From Nostoc sp. T09 (GTDB lineage: Bacteria > Cyanobacteriota > Cyanobacteriia > Cyanobacteriales > Nostocaceae), in assembly GCF_002154695.1 (NCBI RefSeq), contig NZ_MTAV01000221.1, positions 1-64,000 of the forward strand: a stretch of DNA of 64,000 nt, written 5' to 3'. Position 1 is the first letter of the stretch. Each line of letters begins with the position of its first letter. The notes under the pieces are model-generated. The model was not told the origin of the DNA. It was given only the letters and a program-made list of their open reading frames with translations, and ran no database searches. Position numbers and translations under genes: made by a program. Below, piece by piece: positions 16,385-28,016 of the stretch.

Positions 16385-17155
16385 TTACGCTTTAGCCTGT
16401 TGAGAAGCTGCTTTTCTCTTCTTCATTAGCAAGCCGATACCACCAGCTAGCGCTGTACCACCTATGGTTAGGGGTTCTGGTACAGATTTAGATTCAAATT
16501 TAAGATTATCTAACACTAGATAATCACCGTTGAAAGCAACTTTACGAATACCAGATATATTCTCTACACCCAAGAAATTTGAACGCCATTGAGATACATT
16601 AATGCTAGCAATGCTAACTGTTTCCAAAAGATTATTTGCAGCGTCAAATGCTGATAATGTTATGTCTCGTCCAAAATTAACACTATCAACAAATGCACCA
16701 ATACGTCTTATATCAGAAGCAAAGGTAAATTCTATAGGACCTGCTGATGCAACACTGTTTAACCCTAAGTAAGCAGTTCCATTAGGAACCTCAGCCGCAC
16801 TAACAGAGCCATTACCCGCGAGACCAAAATACGCAGATCCAATACTAAAATCTCCTACGATCACACCTTGACTTATCCCTGGATTTGGGATTGGACGTGT
16901 TAAAGTAACCCCCGATGCAAATGTAAACGGACCATTTATACCTGGAGAAATATAGCCAGCAAACTCTTGGCGAACATTTGTCCCTACAGAAACATTCTCA
17001 AAACTTTCTACAACAGCGCTTGGTCCGAATGCACTGGAGTTAATCTGGAATGCATAAGTTGGTTTAGTTTCAACAGATGCGAGCACTATACTTGTGACTA
17101 CAGCAGAAGCAAGACCGAGTTTGTTTGTAACTCTAGTAATAATCATTGAATTCAT
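16385..17155 (-). CDS. PEP-CTERM sorted exported protein
   Basis: 256 residues. The N-terminus has a signal-peptide-like hydrophobic stretch (about 12-36, ending near TYA-F). The mature part is beta-rich with small residues. The C-terminus is a textbook PEP-CTERM signal: VPEPLT at about 228, a hydrophobic Gly/Ala/Leu helix, and a basic tail (KKRKAA). Such proteins are exported, cleaved by an exosortase and attached to or released at the cell surface, often with exopolysaccharide. No exosortase is in this window. A second, broken PEP-CTERM gene lies at 31385. The ligand or role of the beta domain is unknown. Confidence 0.9.
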   Translation of the reverse strand: MNSMIITRVTNKLGLASAVVTSIVLASVETKPTYAFQINSSAFGPSAVVESFENVSVGTNVRQEFAGYISPGINGPFTFASGVTLTRPIPNPGISQGVIVGDFSIGSAYFGLAGNGSVSAAEVPNGTAYLGLNSVASAGPIEFTFASDIRRIGAFVDSVNFGRDITLSAFDAANNLLETVSIASINVSQWRSNFLGVENISGIRKVAFNGDYLVLDNLKFESKSVPEPLTIGGTALAGGIGLLMKKRKAASQQAKA

Positions 17156-17784
17156 TCCTTAAAAATTAGATGTTAGGGAAAATTGGGTATACAAAAATTG
17201 CGTGTGATTACGTGCTGTCTGCAACCCAACGCATAGTGTGTATCCAATGCAAATTATTGAAACAAGTAAATCGCTAGAAGATAGATGCTAAAAGCTACAC
17301 TAATACTTTTGTATTAGTAGCTGTACACCTGGCACTAAAAGTCATGTTTAAAGACAAATCCAGCCTTTAAATTTATTTTTTTGTGCGTAGATAATTTATG
17401 TATAAATTATCTAGCCCTGGAGAACATACTTAATTTACAGAAATTTAGTCAAAAAAACAACTTTATACCGTGTCTTTACGCAAAACACATATTAAATTAC
17501 CTACGTAGTTATGATGTAAATATGTCAAAAGATATATTTCCCCGTCTTAGTACGTAACTAGACAAGCTAAAGAGATGTATAAAGTTTTAGTAAAGTGAGT
17601 GATTTTTAATACAATCTATGTTAAACAAACAGAACGGGTAGATCACAGCCAAATTCTCCTTGTTTGCTAACCCACAAGGCATTGAAACTATGTCAGATGT
17701 AAGAGAAGCTAGTTTAACGATCTGCGTAGACACAAAGTGGCTTGTCATACTTGCAAGTGAGTTTCCAAGTATCTTTGGAGATTT
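17156..17784. other. Intergenic region above PEP-CTERM gene
   Basis: I see no gene. A perfect 8-bp hairpin ACTAATAC-TTTT-GTATTAGT occurs at 17299-17318. The region should contain the promoter of the PEP-CTERM gene and the 3' end of the WD40 transcript, but I cannot pick a clear promoter. Confidence 0.45.
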
Positions 17785-19578
17785 TTAACTCCGCTGCCAA
17801 ATTTTAATTGTCTTATCTAAACTCCCACTTACCAGCATTTCACCAGAAGCAGTAAACGCAACTGCTGTTACCGTGTCTGTATGTCCCGTAAAAGTACTTA
17901 GTAGTTCCCCTGTTTCTACATGCCACAATTTGATAGTTTTATCAGCACTACCACTAGCGATAATTTGTTCATCAGGACTGAGGGTGATTGTGCAGACTTC
18001 ATCCCTATGTCCCTTCAGGGTACGAATTAATTCCCCTGTTTCTAATTGCCAAATTTTAATTGTCTGATCGCGACTACCACTGATGAGCAGTTTCGCATCG
18101 GCACTGATAGCCAGGGAACGAACGATGTGAGAATGACCAGTGAAGGTATATAGGGGTTGCACATCCTTTAAATCCGTTACGCCTCCTAGGTGAGAGGTAC
18201 ACCAGACTTTGATTTTGCGGTAGCTACCTGTAACCAGAGTTTGACCATCTTGGCTCAACACCAGAGAATGCGCCGCTGTATCATCTAAAGAAAGTGCGAT
18301 CGCTACCTGACGCTTCATCAAATCCCAAAACAGAATTTTTCGGTCATCCCCACCAGTAATTAACATCCTGCCATCTGGGGTAAACGCAACGCATCTAACT
18401 ACCCCATTATGCTTGTGCAAGATATCTATCAAATCTAATGCACCTACATGCCAAATTTTAATCGTGGAGTCTGCGCCTACACTGGCTAAAGTCTGCCCAT
18501 CAGAACTAAAAGCTAAGGAATTGACTTCATCGACTAGCCCAGATACAACCCAAGGAGACTCTGACAATGTATCTATCAATTCACCCCTCGTTAAATCCCA
18601 TAGCTTCGTTTCGCCAAGACTCCCACTAGCTAATATTGGCGGCGTTTTGCTCAGGCTACACCTATTAATGTTCGCCGTATGCGTTCCCGAAGAGTAGGCA
18701 AGGCAATTAATTCCTCTAGTATGCCCTTTCAAGGTCTGCCAGTATTCCCAGTCACCGATTATCTTCTTAAGAGAATGTTCTGCTGGCACAGTCACAACCG
18801 TTTCTGCGATCGCTCCTTCATTAACTACTAGCACTGTATCTTTTTTGTGTACTAGTGATTCTAAATACCAACTTAATCCACCTGCATACAACAAGTTACT
18901 GGGAGTAATGGAAATTTTTTGTTCAGTAGATTCCAGTTGAGCGCTAGGTAAAAATCCAGTAATTACTACTTGTTTTTCGTATCCTAATTTACTATTACCC
19001 GGATAAAACAAACAGAGAAAAATTAATATTTGATGTTTTGTCAAGTCCTCTTGAGTAACTGACCACTTAATTTTATTTTTCTTAATCCCATTAAAACTTT
19101 CGCCATCAGCTGCGTAAACTTGAATACTGAGTTTTTGGTTAGCTGTGAGTACATAAGAAAATTTACTATCACTGCGCAAATTTCCCTCATCATCTAAAAC
19201 CATATTTTTTACAGTGTCTTGCGACACTTTTTTGACTAACTTACCAAAGCGTTCCGCCATGACTCGCTCGACAATTTGCTCGCGCAAAATATAATCTTGC
19301 GCTTGCTGCCGAAAGTGTTGGGGAAAGGGTATCGTCCAATCAGGCGGTTCAGGATATTCGGGTGGTGTCGGCGGTGGATTTTTTGCCAGAATTTCTGCTT
19401 GTTGACGAGACAATTCCATGAGTTTGTCTAACGACTCACCCCAAAATGTCATAATTTCACTATGACAACCTTTAATTTGGCTTTTTAGTAAAGATAAGTC
19501 ATGTGTTTTCAGTTTTTTGACACGTTGTAGAAAGTCAGCTTGTTGACCTTTTAGTAAGCTAATCCAATCCATCTGCAT
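17785..19578 (-). CDS. WD40-repeat protein with novel N-terminal domain
   Basis: 597 residues. The first 280 or so have no repeat: a helical start (SLLKGQQADFLQRVKKL), a proline-rich patch (PPPTPPEYPEPPDW) and a mixed region I do not recognise. From about 285 there are about seven WD40 repeats, each ending in patterns such as IKIWHV, ILFWDL, IKVWCT, IKIWQL, IKLWHV and IKIWQR, likely making a seven-bladed propeller for protein binding. No signal peptide or membrane segment. Unlike many cyanobacterial WD40 proteins it has no NTPase domain. It stands alone; partner unknown. Confidence 0.87.
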   Translation of the reverse strand: MQMDWISLLKGQQADFLQRVKKLKTHDLSLLKSQIKGCHSEIMTFWGESLDKLMELSRQQAEILAKNPPPTPPEYPEPPDWTIPFPQHFRQQAQDYILREQIVERVMAERFGKLVKKVSQDTVKNMVLDDEGNLRSDSKFSYVLTANQKLSIQVYAADGESFNGIKKNKIKWSVTQEDLTKHQILIFLCLFYPGNSKLGYEKQVVITGFLPSAQLESTEQKISITPSNLLYAGGLSWYLESLVHKKDTVLVVNEGAIAETVVTVPAEHSLKKIIGDWEYWQTLKGHTRGINCLAYSSGTHTANINRCSLSKTPPILASGSLGETKLWDLTRGELIDTLSESPWVVSGLVDEVNSLAFSSDGQTLASVGADSTIKIWHVGALDLIDILHKHNGVVRCVAFTPDGRMLITGGDDRKILFWDLMKRQVAIALSLDDTAAHSLVLSQDGQTLVTGSYRKIKVWCTSHLGGVTDLKDVQPLYTFTGHSHIVRSLAISADAKLLISGSRDQTIKIWQLETGELIRTLKGHRDEVCTITLSPDEQIIASGSADKTIKLWHVETGELLSTFTGHTDTVTAVAFTASGEMLVSGSLDKTIKIWQRS

Positions 19579-19981
19579 TAGAGCGACACACTATTGCATA
19601 CCTAAGGTAAGCTATACCAATACAATTACTCAAGTTTATAATCTTTATTGATTAAAATTCAGTAATCCTAGCAGTCTAATAGAACACAAGCGTAAGCCTG
19701 CATTCACGGTAAAGATACACCTAGATAGCGCCCAAACATATCATTAACTGATATGGCTAAGGTATAGAGAGTTAATTGATGTCAAATCATTTTAACTAAA
19801 ATAGAGAAGAATATATTGTTTCGATGGAAACAGTTCCAGCAGCAAAGAATAGTGTGATTAAAGGCTGACAAAAAGGGGAGCAGCGGTGGTATTCTGTTAA
19901 TATCTATGTCAAACTCATCTGATTTCGCTGACTCTGAGAATAACGATACCAGATGAATATAAATTACAATATAAGCTCATT
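19579..19981. other. Intergenic region, no clear feature
   Basis: AT-rich gap between two minus-strand genes. There is a small CATATCA-TTAAC-TGATATG hairpin near 19737-19755. I see no gene, terminator with a T-run, or recognisable promoter. Confidence 0.4.
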
Positions 19982-20380
19982 TTAAGCTTGATGTTCAGGA
20001 AGTGTCTGTTGAGTGCCTAGACGCGTAGCGGCTTGTCCCTGGAGATCGCTTGTCTCCAACTTTTGAATTTTCATATGTAAATCAAAGTCATTGCTGCTGA
20101 TAATCGTTTCTAAATTCGCTATTCTTGTTTCTAAAAGTTCTATCTGCTGTTGTTGCAGATAGTTATTTTTTGATTTTTTATCATCATAACGCCATACAGC
20201 CACCGTACCAGCTGCTGCACCACCAATAGCAGCTAAAGGCAGAATAGCACCACTTCTTGTAACAGCTGAAAGCGGAATGCATAATGCTAAAATTCCCACT
20301 GTAGTTCCCCAGATTTTTGAGGTAGCAGCTACTCTGATATCGTGGGATGACTCTAGGCTGTTGTGTGATTCTTTCGCCAT
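19982..20380 (-). CDS. Small membrane protein with coiled coil
   Basis: 132 residues, family not recognised. There are two hydrophobic segments at about 23-42 and 46-62, then a basic stretch (RYDDKKSK), and a coiled-coil segment (about 73-95, YLQQQQIELLETRIANLET) with a polar tail. The layout suggests a membrane hairpin with a cytoplasmic oligomerising tail. It is divergent from the large kinase gene at 20809; no shared function can be argued. Confidence 0.65.
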   Translation of the reverse strand: MAKESHNSLESSHDIRVAATSKIWGTTVGILALCIPLSAVTRSGAILPLAAIGGAAAGTVAVWRYDDKKSKNNYLQQQQIELLETRIANLETIISSNDFDLHMKIQKLETSDLQGQAATRLGTQQTLPEHQA

Positions 20381-20808
20381 AAATTTATCCTAGAAGAGTT
20401 ATTTCTAGATTCGCATAATCGCCTGTAAAAATACTTCCTACGTTTGGGTTAAGTATATTTACTCTATAGAGGCGATCGCGTTCTGAATTATTTCTTCAAG
20501 CTAGTAAACATATTGAGTAACAACTGCAACATTGAATTTGCTAGCAGTATCTCAAAATTAATGAGCAATCAAGCTCTGCCATTCTTTGATCAAACATCTA
20601 CAGCTATTAGAGAATTATAAAAAATGTCTTCCAAATTACTAAACTAAAATTCTGGAATGACTATTTTCTGATTGCTATATAAAGCTTGTGGTATTTACTT
20701 AATTGAAGAAATGTGTGTATTTATATACACATTTTTAAAATTTTAATGATAGTCGAAATTGTCAAATGGGAATACTAAATAGAGCCAAGACTATGAACCT
20801 AAAGTACA
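20381..20808. other. Divergent intergenic region
   Basis: 428 bp between the divergent small membrane protein and the large kinase. It contains one HIP1 site and a hairpin with a T-run, TGTGTAT-TTAT-ATACACA-TTTTT (20714-20736), about 75 nt before the kinase start, which could be a weak terminator or attenuator. No gene seen. Confidence 0.4.
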
Positions 20809-23800
20809 ATGCCAGCTTTAATAAATTCAGTAAATAATATTTCGGGCTATCGGATTACAGAAAAAATTTACTCAGGTAGTAAAACCCTTGTTTATCGGGG
20901 TATTAGAGAACAAGACCAAAAATCAGTCATTATCAAACTGATGCGGAATGAATATCCCACCTTCACTGAAATTGCCCAATTCCGCAATCAATACAACATC
21001 ACTAAAAACCTCGACCTCCTCGGCATAGTCAAACCTTTAAGCTTAGAAAGCTATCGTAACGGCTATGCCTTAGTTATGGAAGACTTTGGCGGCATTTCCC
21101 TCCAAGAGTGGCAATTGGCTAACAAGAGAATTGAAAAAAATTCTGTTTCCATCGGTGAGTTTTTTTCTATGGCCATCGAAATTACATGTATTTTAGAGGG
21201 ACTGCATCGCGATCGCATCATACATAAAGATATCAAACCCGCCAACATCTTAATTAATCCAACTACAGGCGAGGTAAGAATAATTGACTTCAGTCTCGCT
21301 ACCCTCCTACCAAGAGAAATTCAATTCCTTACCAATCCCAACGTCTTAGAAGGCACCTTAGCTTACATTTCTCCCGAACAAACGGGAAGAATGAATCGAG
21401 GTATTGACTACCGTACCGACTTTTATTCCTTAGGTGTCACTTTCTTTGAACTCCTCACTGGACAGTTACCCTTCACTACCACTGACCCAATGGAGTTAGT
21501 TTATTCCCACATTGCCAAAGAACCACCAAAAGCCAGCCGCATTAACTCCAATATCCCCCCGATGCTGTCTGAGATTATCAGTAAGCTGATGGACAAAAAT
21601 GCGGAAGACCGCTATCAAAGTACACACGGACTTAAGCATGACTTAGAAAAGTGTCGCTACCTATGGCAAGATACGGGAAAAATTCCCGCCTTTGAGTTGG
21701 GAGTGCGCGACTTTTCAGACCATTTCCTCATCCCCGAAAAACTCTATGGTCGCCAACGGGATATAGAAACCCTATTGATTGCTTTTGAAAGAGTAGCTGG
21801 CGGCACAACTGAAATGATGTTAGTCACAGGTTCATCTGGGATTGGCAAAACTGCTGTAGTTAACGAAGTTCACAAACCAATTGTGCGGCAGCGTAGTTAC
21901 TTCATCAAAGGTAAATTCGATCAGTTCCAACGTGACATTCCTTTATCAGGATTAGTGCAAGCCTTTCGAGATTTAATTGGGCAATTACTCATTGAAACCG
22001 ATGCTCAAATTCAACAGTGGAGAACTAAGATTCTGTCAGCTTTGGGTGAACAAAGTCAGGTAATTACTGATGTAATACCCGAACTACAACTAATAATTGG
22101 TAAGCAACCTGAAGTAACAGAACTCTCTGGTAACGCTGCTCAAAATCGCTTCAACTTATTATTCCAAAGATTCATCCAAGTATTCGCTACAAAAGAGCAT
22201 CCACTGGTAATTTTTTTAGATGACTTGCAATGGGCAGATGTGACTTCTTTAAAATTTATTCAATTATTAATGAGTGAAAACACATCTTCCCATCTTGTGG
22301 GTGAGCCTGGAAATAAAGCAGAAATTGGCGGAGGGATGCTACTGATTGGTGCTTATCGAGATAATGAAGTTTCAAATGCACATCCACTTTATTTGAAACT
22401 ACAAGAAATTGAGAAAATGGGAGTAACAATTAATACTATTAATCTTGCACCTTTAACTCAAGAAGATTTAAACAAATTAATTGCTGATACTCTTAATTGC
22501 CAAGAAGTCGTTGCTACTCCGCTCACCCAAATGGTGTTTGCAAAAACCAAAGGTAATCCTTTCTTTAGCAATCAATTTCTCAATACTTTGCATGATGAAA
22601 ATTTGATTAAGTTTAATTTTAATGGGGGTTTTTGGCAGTATGACCTTGTAGATATAGAGGCATTATCTCTAACAGATGATGTAGTCAAATTCATGGCCAT
22701 CCAAATTGAAAAATTGCCGATACATACTCAAAAAGTCTTGATGCTAGCAGCATGTATTGGTAATGAGTTTGACCTAAAAACTCTGGCGATAGTCCATGAA
22801 AAATCTACCTTAGATACATCTTTAGACTTATTACCAGCATTACGTGAGGGGTTAGTTTTAGCTCAAGATGATGCTTATAAGTTATTTCAAGATGAGCAAG
22901 CTTCAGTAATAACTGTTAATCATCAGGAAGAGGATCATTCCAAAATTCCAGATTTCCAATTTCCCAGATATAAATTCGTACATGATCGGGTACAGCAAGC
23001 AGCCTATTCTTTAATTGCCGTAGATCAAAAGAAGCCAATTCACTTAAAAATTGGACTCTTATTGTTAAGTAATACCCCAATCTCTGAACGTGAAGAAAAG
23101 ATTTTTGAGCTTGTTAACCAGTTAAATATTGCATTAGAGTTGATTACTCATCAGTCTAAACGCGATCATTTAGCTGAGATGAATCTGACTGCTGGACGTA
23201 AAGCTTTAGCATCAACAGCTTATTCATCAGCGCTCAAGTATTTAAAGACTGGAATCGAATTACTTGCTGATAATAGCTGGGATAACAAATATGAGCTGAT
23301 CCTAGCTTTGTATGAAACAGCAACAGAGGCCGCTTACTTGGCTGGTGAATTTGAGGAGATAGAGAAATTAGCAGAAGTAGTATTGGCACAGGCTAAAACG
23401 CTGGTAGAAAAAGTGAAAGTCTATGAAGCCAAAATTCAAGCTTATGGAGCACAAAACCGAACTATTGAAGCTGTCAATATTGCTCTAGCTGTTCTTAAGC
23501 AGTTGGGAGTTAACTTCCCTGAAAATCCCTGTCAATCTGATGTGCAACTGGCAATGCAACAAATAACAGCACACTTGACTGATAAGTGTATTGAAGACTT
23601 AATTTATCTACCAGAAATGGTAGAAGCTCAACAATTAGCAACTATACGTATTCTAGCTATTACAGGTACTTTTTCTTATGCAGTTGCTCCAGAGCTATTC
23701 CCGCTGGCTATCTTGAAACAAATTGAATTATCGCTTCAATATGGTAATGCCCCTTTGTCTGCTTTTGCCTATGTTACTTACGGATTTATACTTTGTGGGC

Positions 23801-26430
23801 TAGTAGGAGACATTGAATCTGGCTATAAATTTGGCAAGCTGGCTTTATGCCTGGTAGATCACTATAACTTCAAAGAAGTAAAAGCTAAGATAATGATGGT
23901 ATTTTATGGTGCTATCAGACATTTTAAAAAGCATACAAAGGAAACATTACAGTATTTATCAGAGGCTTACTCTACAGGACTTGAAACTGGAGATTTGGAA
24001 TTTGCAGCTTTTGCCCTTTACAATTATTCTTCGTATTCCTATTTTATTGGCAGTGAACTGACGGGGCTGGAATTGCAAATAGCAAGCTATGGCAATGCCA
24101 TTAGTCAAATCAAGCAAGAAAGAGCTTTTTACTGGAATGCTATTTATCACCAGACAGTGTTGAACTTGCTCGAATCCGGGGAAAATCCTAATTGTTTAAT
24201 CGGTAATGCATACGACGAAGAGAAAATACTACCGATTCATCTTGAAGCTAAGGATGGAAATGGGCTTTTATATCTATATTTATCCAAGCTTCAGCTAAGT
24301 TACTTGTTTCAAGAGTTTACACAAGCAGTTGAAAATGCCGCATTGGCAGAAAAGTATTTATATGCTGGTGTAGGAAGTCTCGTTGTTCCTCTGTTTCATT
24401 TTTACGACTCTCTCGCACAACTCGCGATTTATTCTGATGCTGGCGAGACTCAACAAAAGTACATTATTGATAGGGTACAAGCCAATCAGGAAAAGATGCA
24501 TCATTGGTCAAATAATGCTCCAATGAATTATTTACACAAATATTATTTAGTAGAGGCAGAAATAAATAGGGTTTTTGGTAAATATCTCGAAGCAATGGAC
24601 TGTTATGATCGCGCCATCACTCTTGCTAGAGAAAATGAGTATCTTAATGAAGAAGCTCTTGCTAACGAACTGGCTACTCGCTTTTATCTAGAATGGAGCA
24701 AACACAAGATAGCCCAAACTTACTTTACTGATGCATATTACTGTTATTTGCGGTGGGGGGCAAAAGCCAAAGTTGACGATTTGGAAAAACGGTATCCCCA
24801 ATTACTGGCTCCGATTCTCAAGGAAGACCAACTAAGTTTATATACCAGCGAAAAAAGTACTTCTTCTCATCACACCACTTTATCTACCCAAAGCAGTCAC
24901 CAGACTTTAATTAGCTCTTGCACAAGTATTTCTGACTCTTTAGATTTGACTGCTGTAATTAGAGCCTCACAAGCACTCTCTGGAGAAATTGAACTGGAGC
25001 AATTGTTATCTACTTTAATGAAATTAGTGAGGGAAAATGCAGGAGCTTCTAAATGTGCTTTAATGCTAAATCCAGGGGATGATTTGGACTTAACCGTTAC
25101 TGCTATTAGTTCTAATTCCGCATTAGCATCCACTTACACAGAATTCCCTGCAATTAACCTTTCTTGTAGCAATGACCTTCCGATTACTTTGATTAATTAT
25201 GTCAAACGCACAAAGGAAAGATTTGTTGTTGATGATGCTAAAGTGGAAGGATTTTTAGCAAATGATCGCTACATTCTTCGTGATCGTCCCAAGAGTCTGT
25301 TATGTATACCGATTATCAATCAGGGAAAATTTCTTGGTATATTGTATCTTGAAAATAATCTTACGACAGGAGCGTTTACACGCGATCGCCTAGAACTTTT
25401 ACAAGTAATTACTACCCAAGCAGCAATCTCTCTAGAGAATGCTATCCTCTATAAAGATTTAGCACAAGCAAAAGAAGGCTTGGAGGAATATAGCCATACT
25501 TTAGAAGAGAAAGTTGAACGCAGAACGCATGAACTTAACGAGAATAATCAGCGCTTAAAACAGGCAATAGTGGATTTGCAAAACGCCCAAACGCAACTAA
25601 TTCAAAGTGAAAAAATGTCTAGTTTGGGGCAAATGATAGCGGGAATTGCCCATGAAATCAATAACCCCATCAATTTTATTCATGGCAATATTACTCATAC
25701 ACAAGAATACGTACAAGATCTATTAGATTTGATTGCTATTTATCAGCAAGAATATCCCAATCCCTCTGATCAAGTTGCTGAAAAATCTGAAGAAATAGAC
25801 TTAGATTTCTTAGTGCAAGACTTGCCAAAAGTATTGGATTCTATGAAGCTAGGAACATCACGTATCCGGCATATTGTTTTAGGATTACGCAACTTTTCAC
25901 GCTTAGATGAAGCTGACATGAAGCCTGTAGATATTCATGAGGGCATCGACAATACTTTAATGATCTTGCAACACAAACTTAAACTAAATAATGACCGTCC
26001 TGAGATAGAAGTTATCAAAGAATATGGAGATCTGCCAGAGGTGGCTTGTTATGCTGGCCAGTTAAATCAGATGTTTATGAACATCCTGAGTAATGCGATT
26101 GATGCGTTGGATGATAACAATAAAGAATGGAGTACGGAAAATGAGAACAACCATCAATTTAAAGTTCCTAAAATTCGCATTTTAACTGACTTAGCCGACA
26201 AAAATACTATCAGGATTCGCATTATTGATAATGGTCTTGGTATGAATGCTGAGGTGCAACAAAAAATCTTTGACCCATTTTTTACCACCAAGCCAGTTGG
26301 GAGTGGTACAGGGCTAGGATTGTCGATTAGCTATCAAATTGTTGTAGATAAACATAAAGGAAAGTTGTTCTGTGAGTCTACACCAGGTAAGGGAACTGAG
26401 TTTGTGATTGAAATTCCAATGAGACAGTGA
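20809..26430 (+). CDS. Ser/Thr kinase-ATPase-GAF-histidine kinase fusion (HstK type)
   Basis: 1873 residues, a giant multidomain signalling protein typical of filamentous cyanobacteria (HstK-like). An N-terminal Ser/Thr kinase (about 14-280) has Lys43, HKDIKPAN with Asp141, DFSLA with Asp160 and SPEQTGR. Next is an AAA/STAND-type ATPase with Walker A SSGIGKT at about 342-348 and [11 protein letters not shown], followed by a long helical TPR-like region (about 700-1330). A GAF domain (about 1385-1545), a coiled coil and a histidine kinase core complete it: AHEINNP with His about 1615, [17 protein letters not shown]. It combines both phosphorylation chemistries on one chain. Its stop lies 12 nt from the convergent P450 stop. 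Targets unknown. Confidence 0.95.
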   Translation: MPALINSVNNISGYRITEKIYSGSKTLVYRGIREQDQKSVIIKLMRNEYPTFTEIAQFRNQYNITKNLDLLGIVKPLSLESYRNGYALVMEDFGGISLQEWQLANKRIEKNSVSIGEFFSMAIEITCILEGLHRDRIIHKDIKPANILINPTTGEVRIIDFSLATLLPREIQFLTNPNVLEGTLAYISPEQTGRMNRGIDYRTDFYSLGVTFFELLTGQLPFTTTDPMELVYSHIAKEPPKASRINSNIPPMLSEIISKLMDKNAEDRYQSTHGLKHDLEKCRYLWQDTGKIPAFELGVRDFSDHFLIPEKLYGRQRDIETLLIAFERVAGGTTEMMLVTGSSGIGKTAVVNEVHKPIVRQRSYFIKGKFDQFQRDIPLSGLVQAFRDLIGQLLIETDAQIQQWRTKILSALGEQSQVITDVIPELQLIIGKQPEVTELSGNAAQNRFNLLFQRFIQVFATKEHPLVIFLDDLQWADVTSLKFIQLLMSENTSSHLVGEPGNKAEIGGGMLLIGAYRDNEVSNAHPLYLKLQEIEKMGVTINTINLAPLTQEDLNKLIADTLNCQEVVATPLTQMVFAKTKGNPFFSNQFLNTLHDENLIKFNFNGGFWQYDLVDIEALSLTDDVVKFMAIQIEKLPIHTQKVLMLAACIGNEFDLKTLAIVHEKSTLDTSLDLLPALREGLVLAQDDAYKLFQDEQASVITVNHQEEDHSKIPDFQFPRYKFVHDRVQQAAYSLIAVDQKKPIHLKIGLLLLSNTPISEREEKIFELVNQLNIALELITHQSKRDHLAEMNLTAGRKALASTAYSSALKYLKTGIELLADNSWDNKYELILALYETATEAAYLAGEFEEIEKLAEVVLAQAKTLVEKVKVYEAKIQAYGAQNRTIEAVNIALAVLKQLGVNFPENPCQSDVQLAMQQITAHLTDKCIEDLIYLPEMVEAQQLATIRILAITGTFSYAVAPELFPLAILKQIELSLQYGNAPLSAFAYVTYGFILCGLVGDIESGYKFGKLALCLVDHYNFKEVKAKIMMVFYGAIRHFKKHTKETLQYLSEAYSTGLETGDLEFAAFALYNYSSYSYFIGSELTGLELQIASYGNAISQIKQERAFYWNAIYHQTVLNLLESGENPNCLIGNAYDEEKILPIHLEAKDGNGLLYLYLSKLQLSYLFQEFTQAVENAALAEKYLYAGVGSLVVPLFHFYDSLAQLAIYSDAGETQQKYIIDRVQANQEKMHHWSNNAPMNYLHKYYLVEAEINRVFGKYLEAMDCYDRAITLARENEYLNEEALANELATRFYLEWSKHKIAQTYFTDAYYCYLRWGAKAKVDDLEKRYPQLLAPILKEDQLSLYTSEKSTSSHHTTLSTQSSHQTLISSCTSISDSLDLTAVIRASQALSGEIELEQLLSTLMKLVRENAGASKCALMLNPGDDLDLTVTAISSNSALASTYTEFPAINLSCSNDLPITLINYVKRTKERFVVDDAKVEGFLANDRYILRDRPKSLLCIPIINQGKFLGILYLENNLTTGAFTRDRLELLQVITTQAAISLENAILYKDLAQAKEGLEEYSHTLEEKVERRTHELNENNQRLKQAIVDLQNAQTQLIQSEKMSSLGQMIAGIAHEINNPINFIHGNITHTQEYVQDLLDLIAIYQQEYPNPSDQVAEKSEEIDLDFLVQDLPKVLDSMKLGTSRIRHIVLGLRNFSRLDEADMKPVDIHEGIDNTLMILQHKLKLNNDRPEIEVIKEYGDLPEVACYAGQLNQMFMNILSNAIDALDDNNKEWSTENENNHQFKVPKIRILTDLADKNTIRIRIIDNGLGMNAEVQQKIFDPFFTTKPVGSGTGLGLSISYQIVVDKHKGKLFCESTPGKGTEFVIEIPMRQ

Positions 26431-26442
26431 GGAAGTACTAGA

Positions 26443-27837
26443 CTATAGAGTTGGTGTAGTTACCATAGCAGTTGAAGACTGTTGACGCATACGCCGCCCT
26501 GTAATTATTATCTTGACTCCATTTCTAGGCCCAACCACAAGGCCTCTACGTTGAGGTCTCTCTGCTCGTTGATCTGCCAGTGAAAGTTGATACCTAGAGA
26601 TAATAGTTGCCAATACTAGCTTCATTTCAAATGTAGCCAAAGCCTGACCAATACAACCACGGGCACCACCACCAAAGGGCAGAAATTCATAGGGAGAAAA
26701 TTGCCGTTCCAGAAAGCGCTCTGGTTTAAACTCTTTGGGCTGCGGATATAAATCTGCACGTTGATGAGCGAGATAAATACAGCCAATGACTTTTGTACCA
26801 GGTTCTAATCGATGTCCGAGTATTTCAACTGGTTCTTGCACAACCCTGGGAAGTGTCATGATCGCTATAGGATAAATCCGCAGAGTTTCATTACAGACAG
26901 CGGTGAGATAAGGTAACTGGAAAATTTTCATGGGATCTGGAGAATCACCCAAGCTATCCAGTTCTTGCAGCAGTTTTTCATACACTTCTGGCTTGTGGAG
27001 AATCCAATATAATCCCCAAGTCATTGCCGATGCTGTAGTTTCATGCCCGGAAATCATTAAGTCGATCACTTCATCGCGCAACTCCTGATCTGTCATTGCT
27101 TTACCAGTTTCATCCCTCGCTAACATTAGCAAGGAAAGAATATCAATCCGGTCTGGAAGGAGATGCTGCCGGCGTTCAGCAATTTCTGCATAAAGCAATT
27201 CATCAACTTGCTCTCTTAAGCGCAGAAATTTCCCCCAAGGTGTCAAAGATCCCAAATCTCGTTGTAAAGAAGGAAAAAATAGGAAGCTAGAAATAAATGG
27301 AGAGCGAAACAACTCCATAACTAAGGTTGGTATTAAATGCTTGAGTTGTTGGCAACGTTCTCCTTCATAAAAACCAAAAACAGCCTGTAATATAACTTGT
27401 AAGGAAATCGCCTGCATTGTAGAAAGTGCAGAAAAAGGCTTGTTTAACGGTAACTGACTAAATATATTTTCTGTCAGATTGATAATTAGCTGACCGTAAG
27501 CTCGCATCCGTTCTCCATGAAAGGAGGGCATCAACAATTGTCGTCGCTGTTTATGGGACTCGCCGTCCAACACCAGGAGTGAAGAGTTTCCCACTAAGGG
27601 TTGCAAAATTCTATTCGCTTTGCTTGAGCCTGCAAACGCCTTTCTATCGTTAATTAAAATTTCTTTTATTGCTTGGGGATGGTTCACAAATACTAGATTG
27701 TCCCCAAAACCAACAACTTCACCAGTGAAAATATCAGGATATTGTTGAACAGCACTTTTCATGTATTTTATAGGGTCAAAAATCCATTGAAGCTTTTGTA
27801 GAAAAGAGGGAGTTTTGAGACGATTAGGTAGTTGCAT
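26443..27837 (-). CDS. Cytochrome P450, CYP110-like
   Basis: 464 residues, full length. Oxygen-binding I-helix motif SGHETTAS, the E-x-x-R of the K helix in NETLRIYP, the PERF motif, and the heme-ligand loop FGGGARGCIG with Cys at about 395. The N-terminus (MQLPNRLKTPS) lacks a membrane anchor. Over its length it closely resembles the P450 at 33871-35253 and CYP110 enzymes of Nostoc, several of which oxidise fatty acids or terpenes. The substrate is unknown; the adjacent UbiA-family gene suggests an isoprenoid, by inference. Redox partners are not encoded nearby. Confidence 0.93.
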   Translation of the reverse strand: MQLPNRLKTPSFLQKLQWIFDPIKYMKSAVQQYPDIFTGEVVGFGDNLVFVNHPQAIKEILINDRKAFAGSSKANRILQPLVGNSSLLVLDGESHKQRRQLLMPSFHGERMRAYGQLIINLTENIFSQLPLNKPFSALSTMQAISLQVILQAVFGFYEGERCQQLKHLIPTLVMELFRSPFISSFLFFPSLQRDLGSLTPWGKFLRLREQVDELLYAEIAERRQHLLPDRIDILSLLMLARDETGKAMTDQELRDEVIDLMISGHETTASAMTWGLYWILHKPEVYEKLLQELDSLGDSPDPMKIFQLPYLTAVCNETLRIYPIAIMTLPRVVQEPVEILGHRLEPGTKVIGCIYLAHQRADLYPQPKEFKPERFLERQFSPYEFLPFGGGARGCIGQALATFEMKLVLATIISRYQLSLADQRAERPQRRGLVVGPRNGVKIIITGRRMRQQSSTAMVTTPTL

Positions 27838-27924
27838 TTAATTTGCTATCCAAAAATTTTGCTCAATGTTTTTCTTTTATTTTGAGTATTACTAGTGCTA
27901 AGTAGCTCAAACTAATTAAAAGTG

Positions 27925-27968
27925 AAATGTCATTACGAGCGTAACGCAGTGGAGCAAAGTAATCCCAA
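27925..27968. repeat. Dispersed TCATTACGAGCGTAACG-type repeat
   Basis: The stretch TGTCATTACGAGCGTAACGC followed by AGTGGAGCAAAGTAATCCC is of the short dispersed type TCATTACGAGCG...AGCAATCCC. It lies between the P450 and UbiA-family genes. Confidence 0.4.
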
Positions 27969-28016
27969 ATAATCTATCTTACATTTTTCAAAGTTGACCT
28001 ACTTAAAAAAGTAAGT

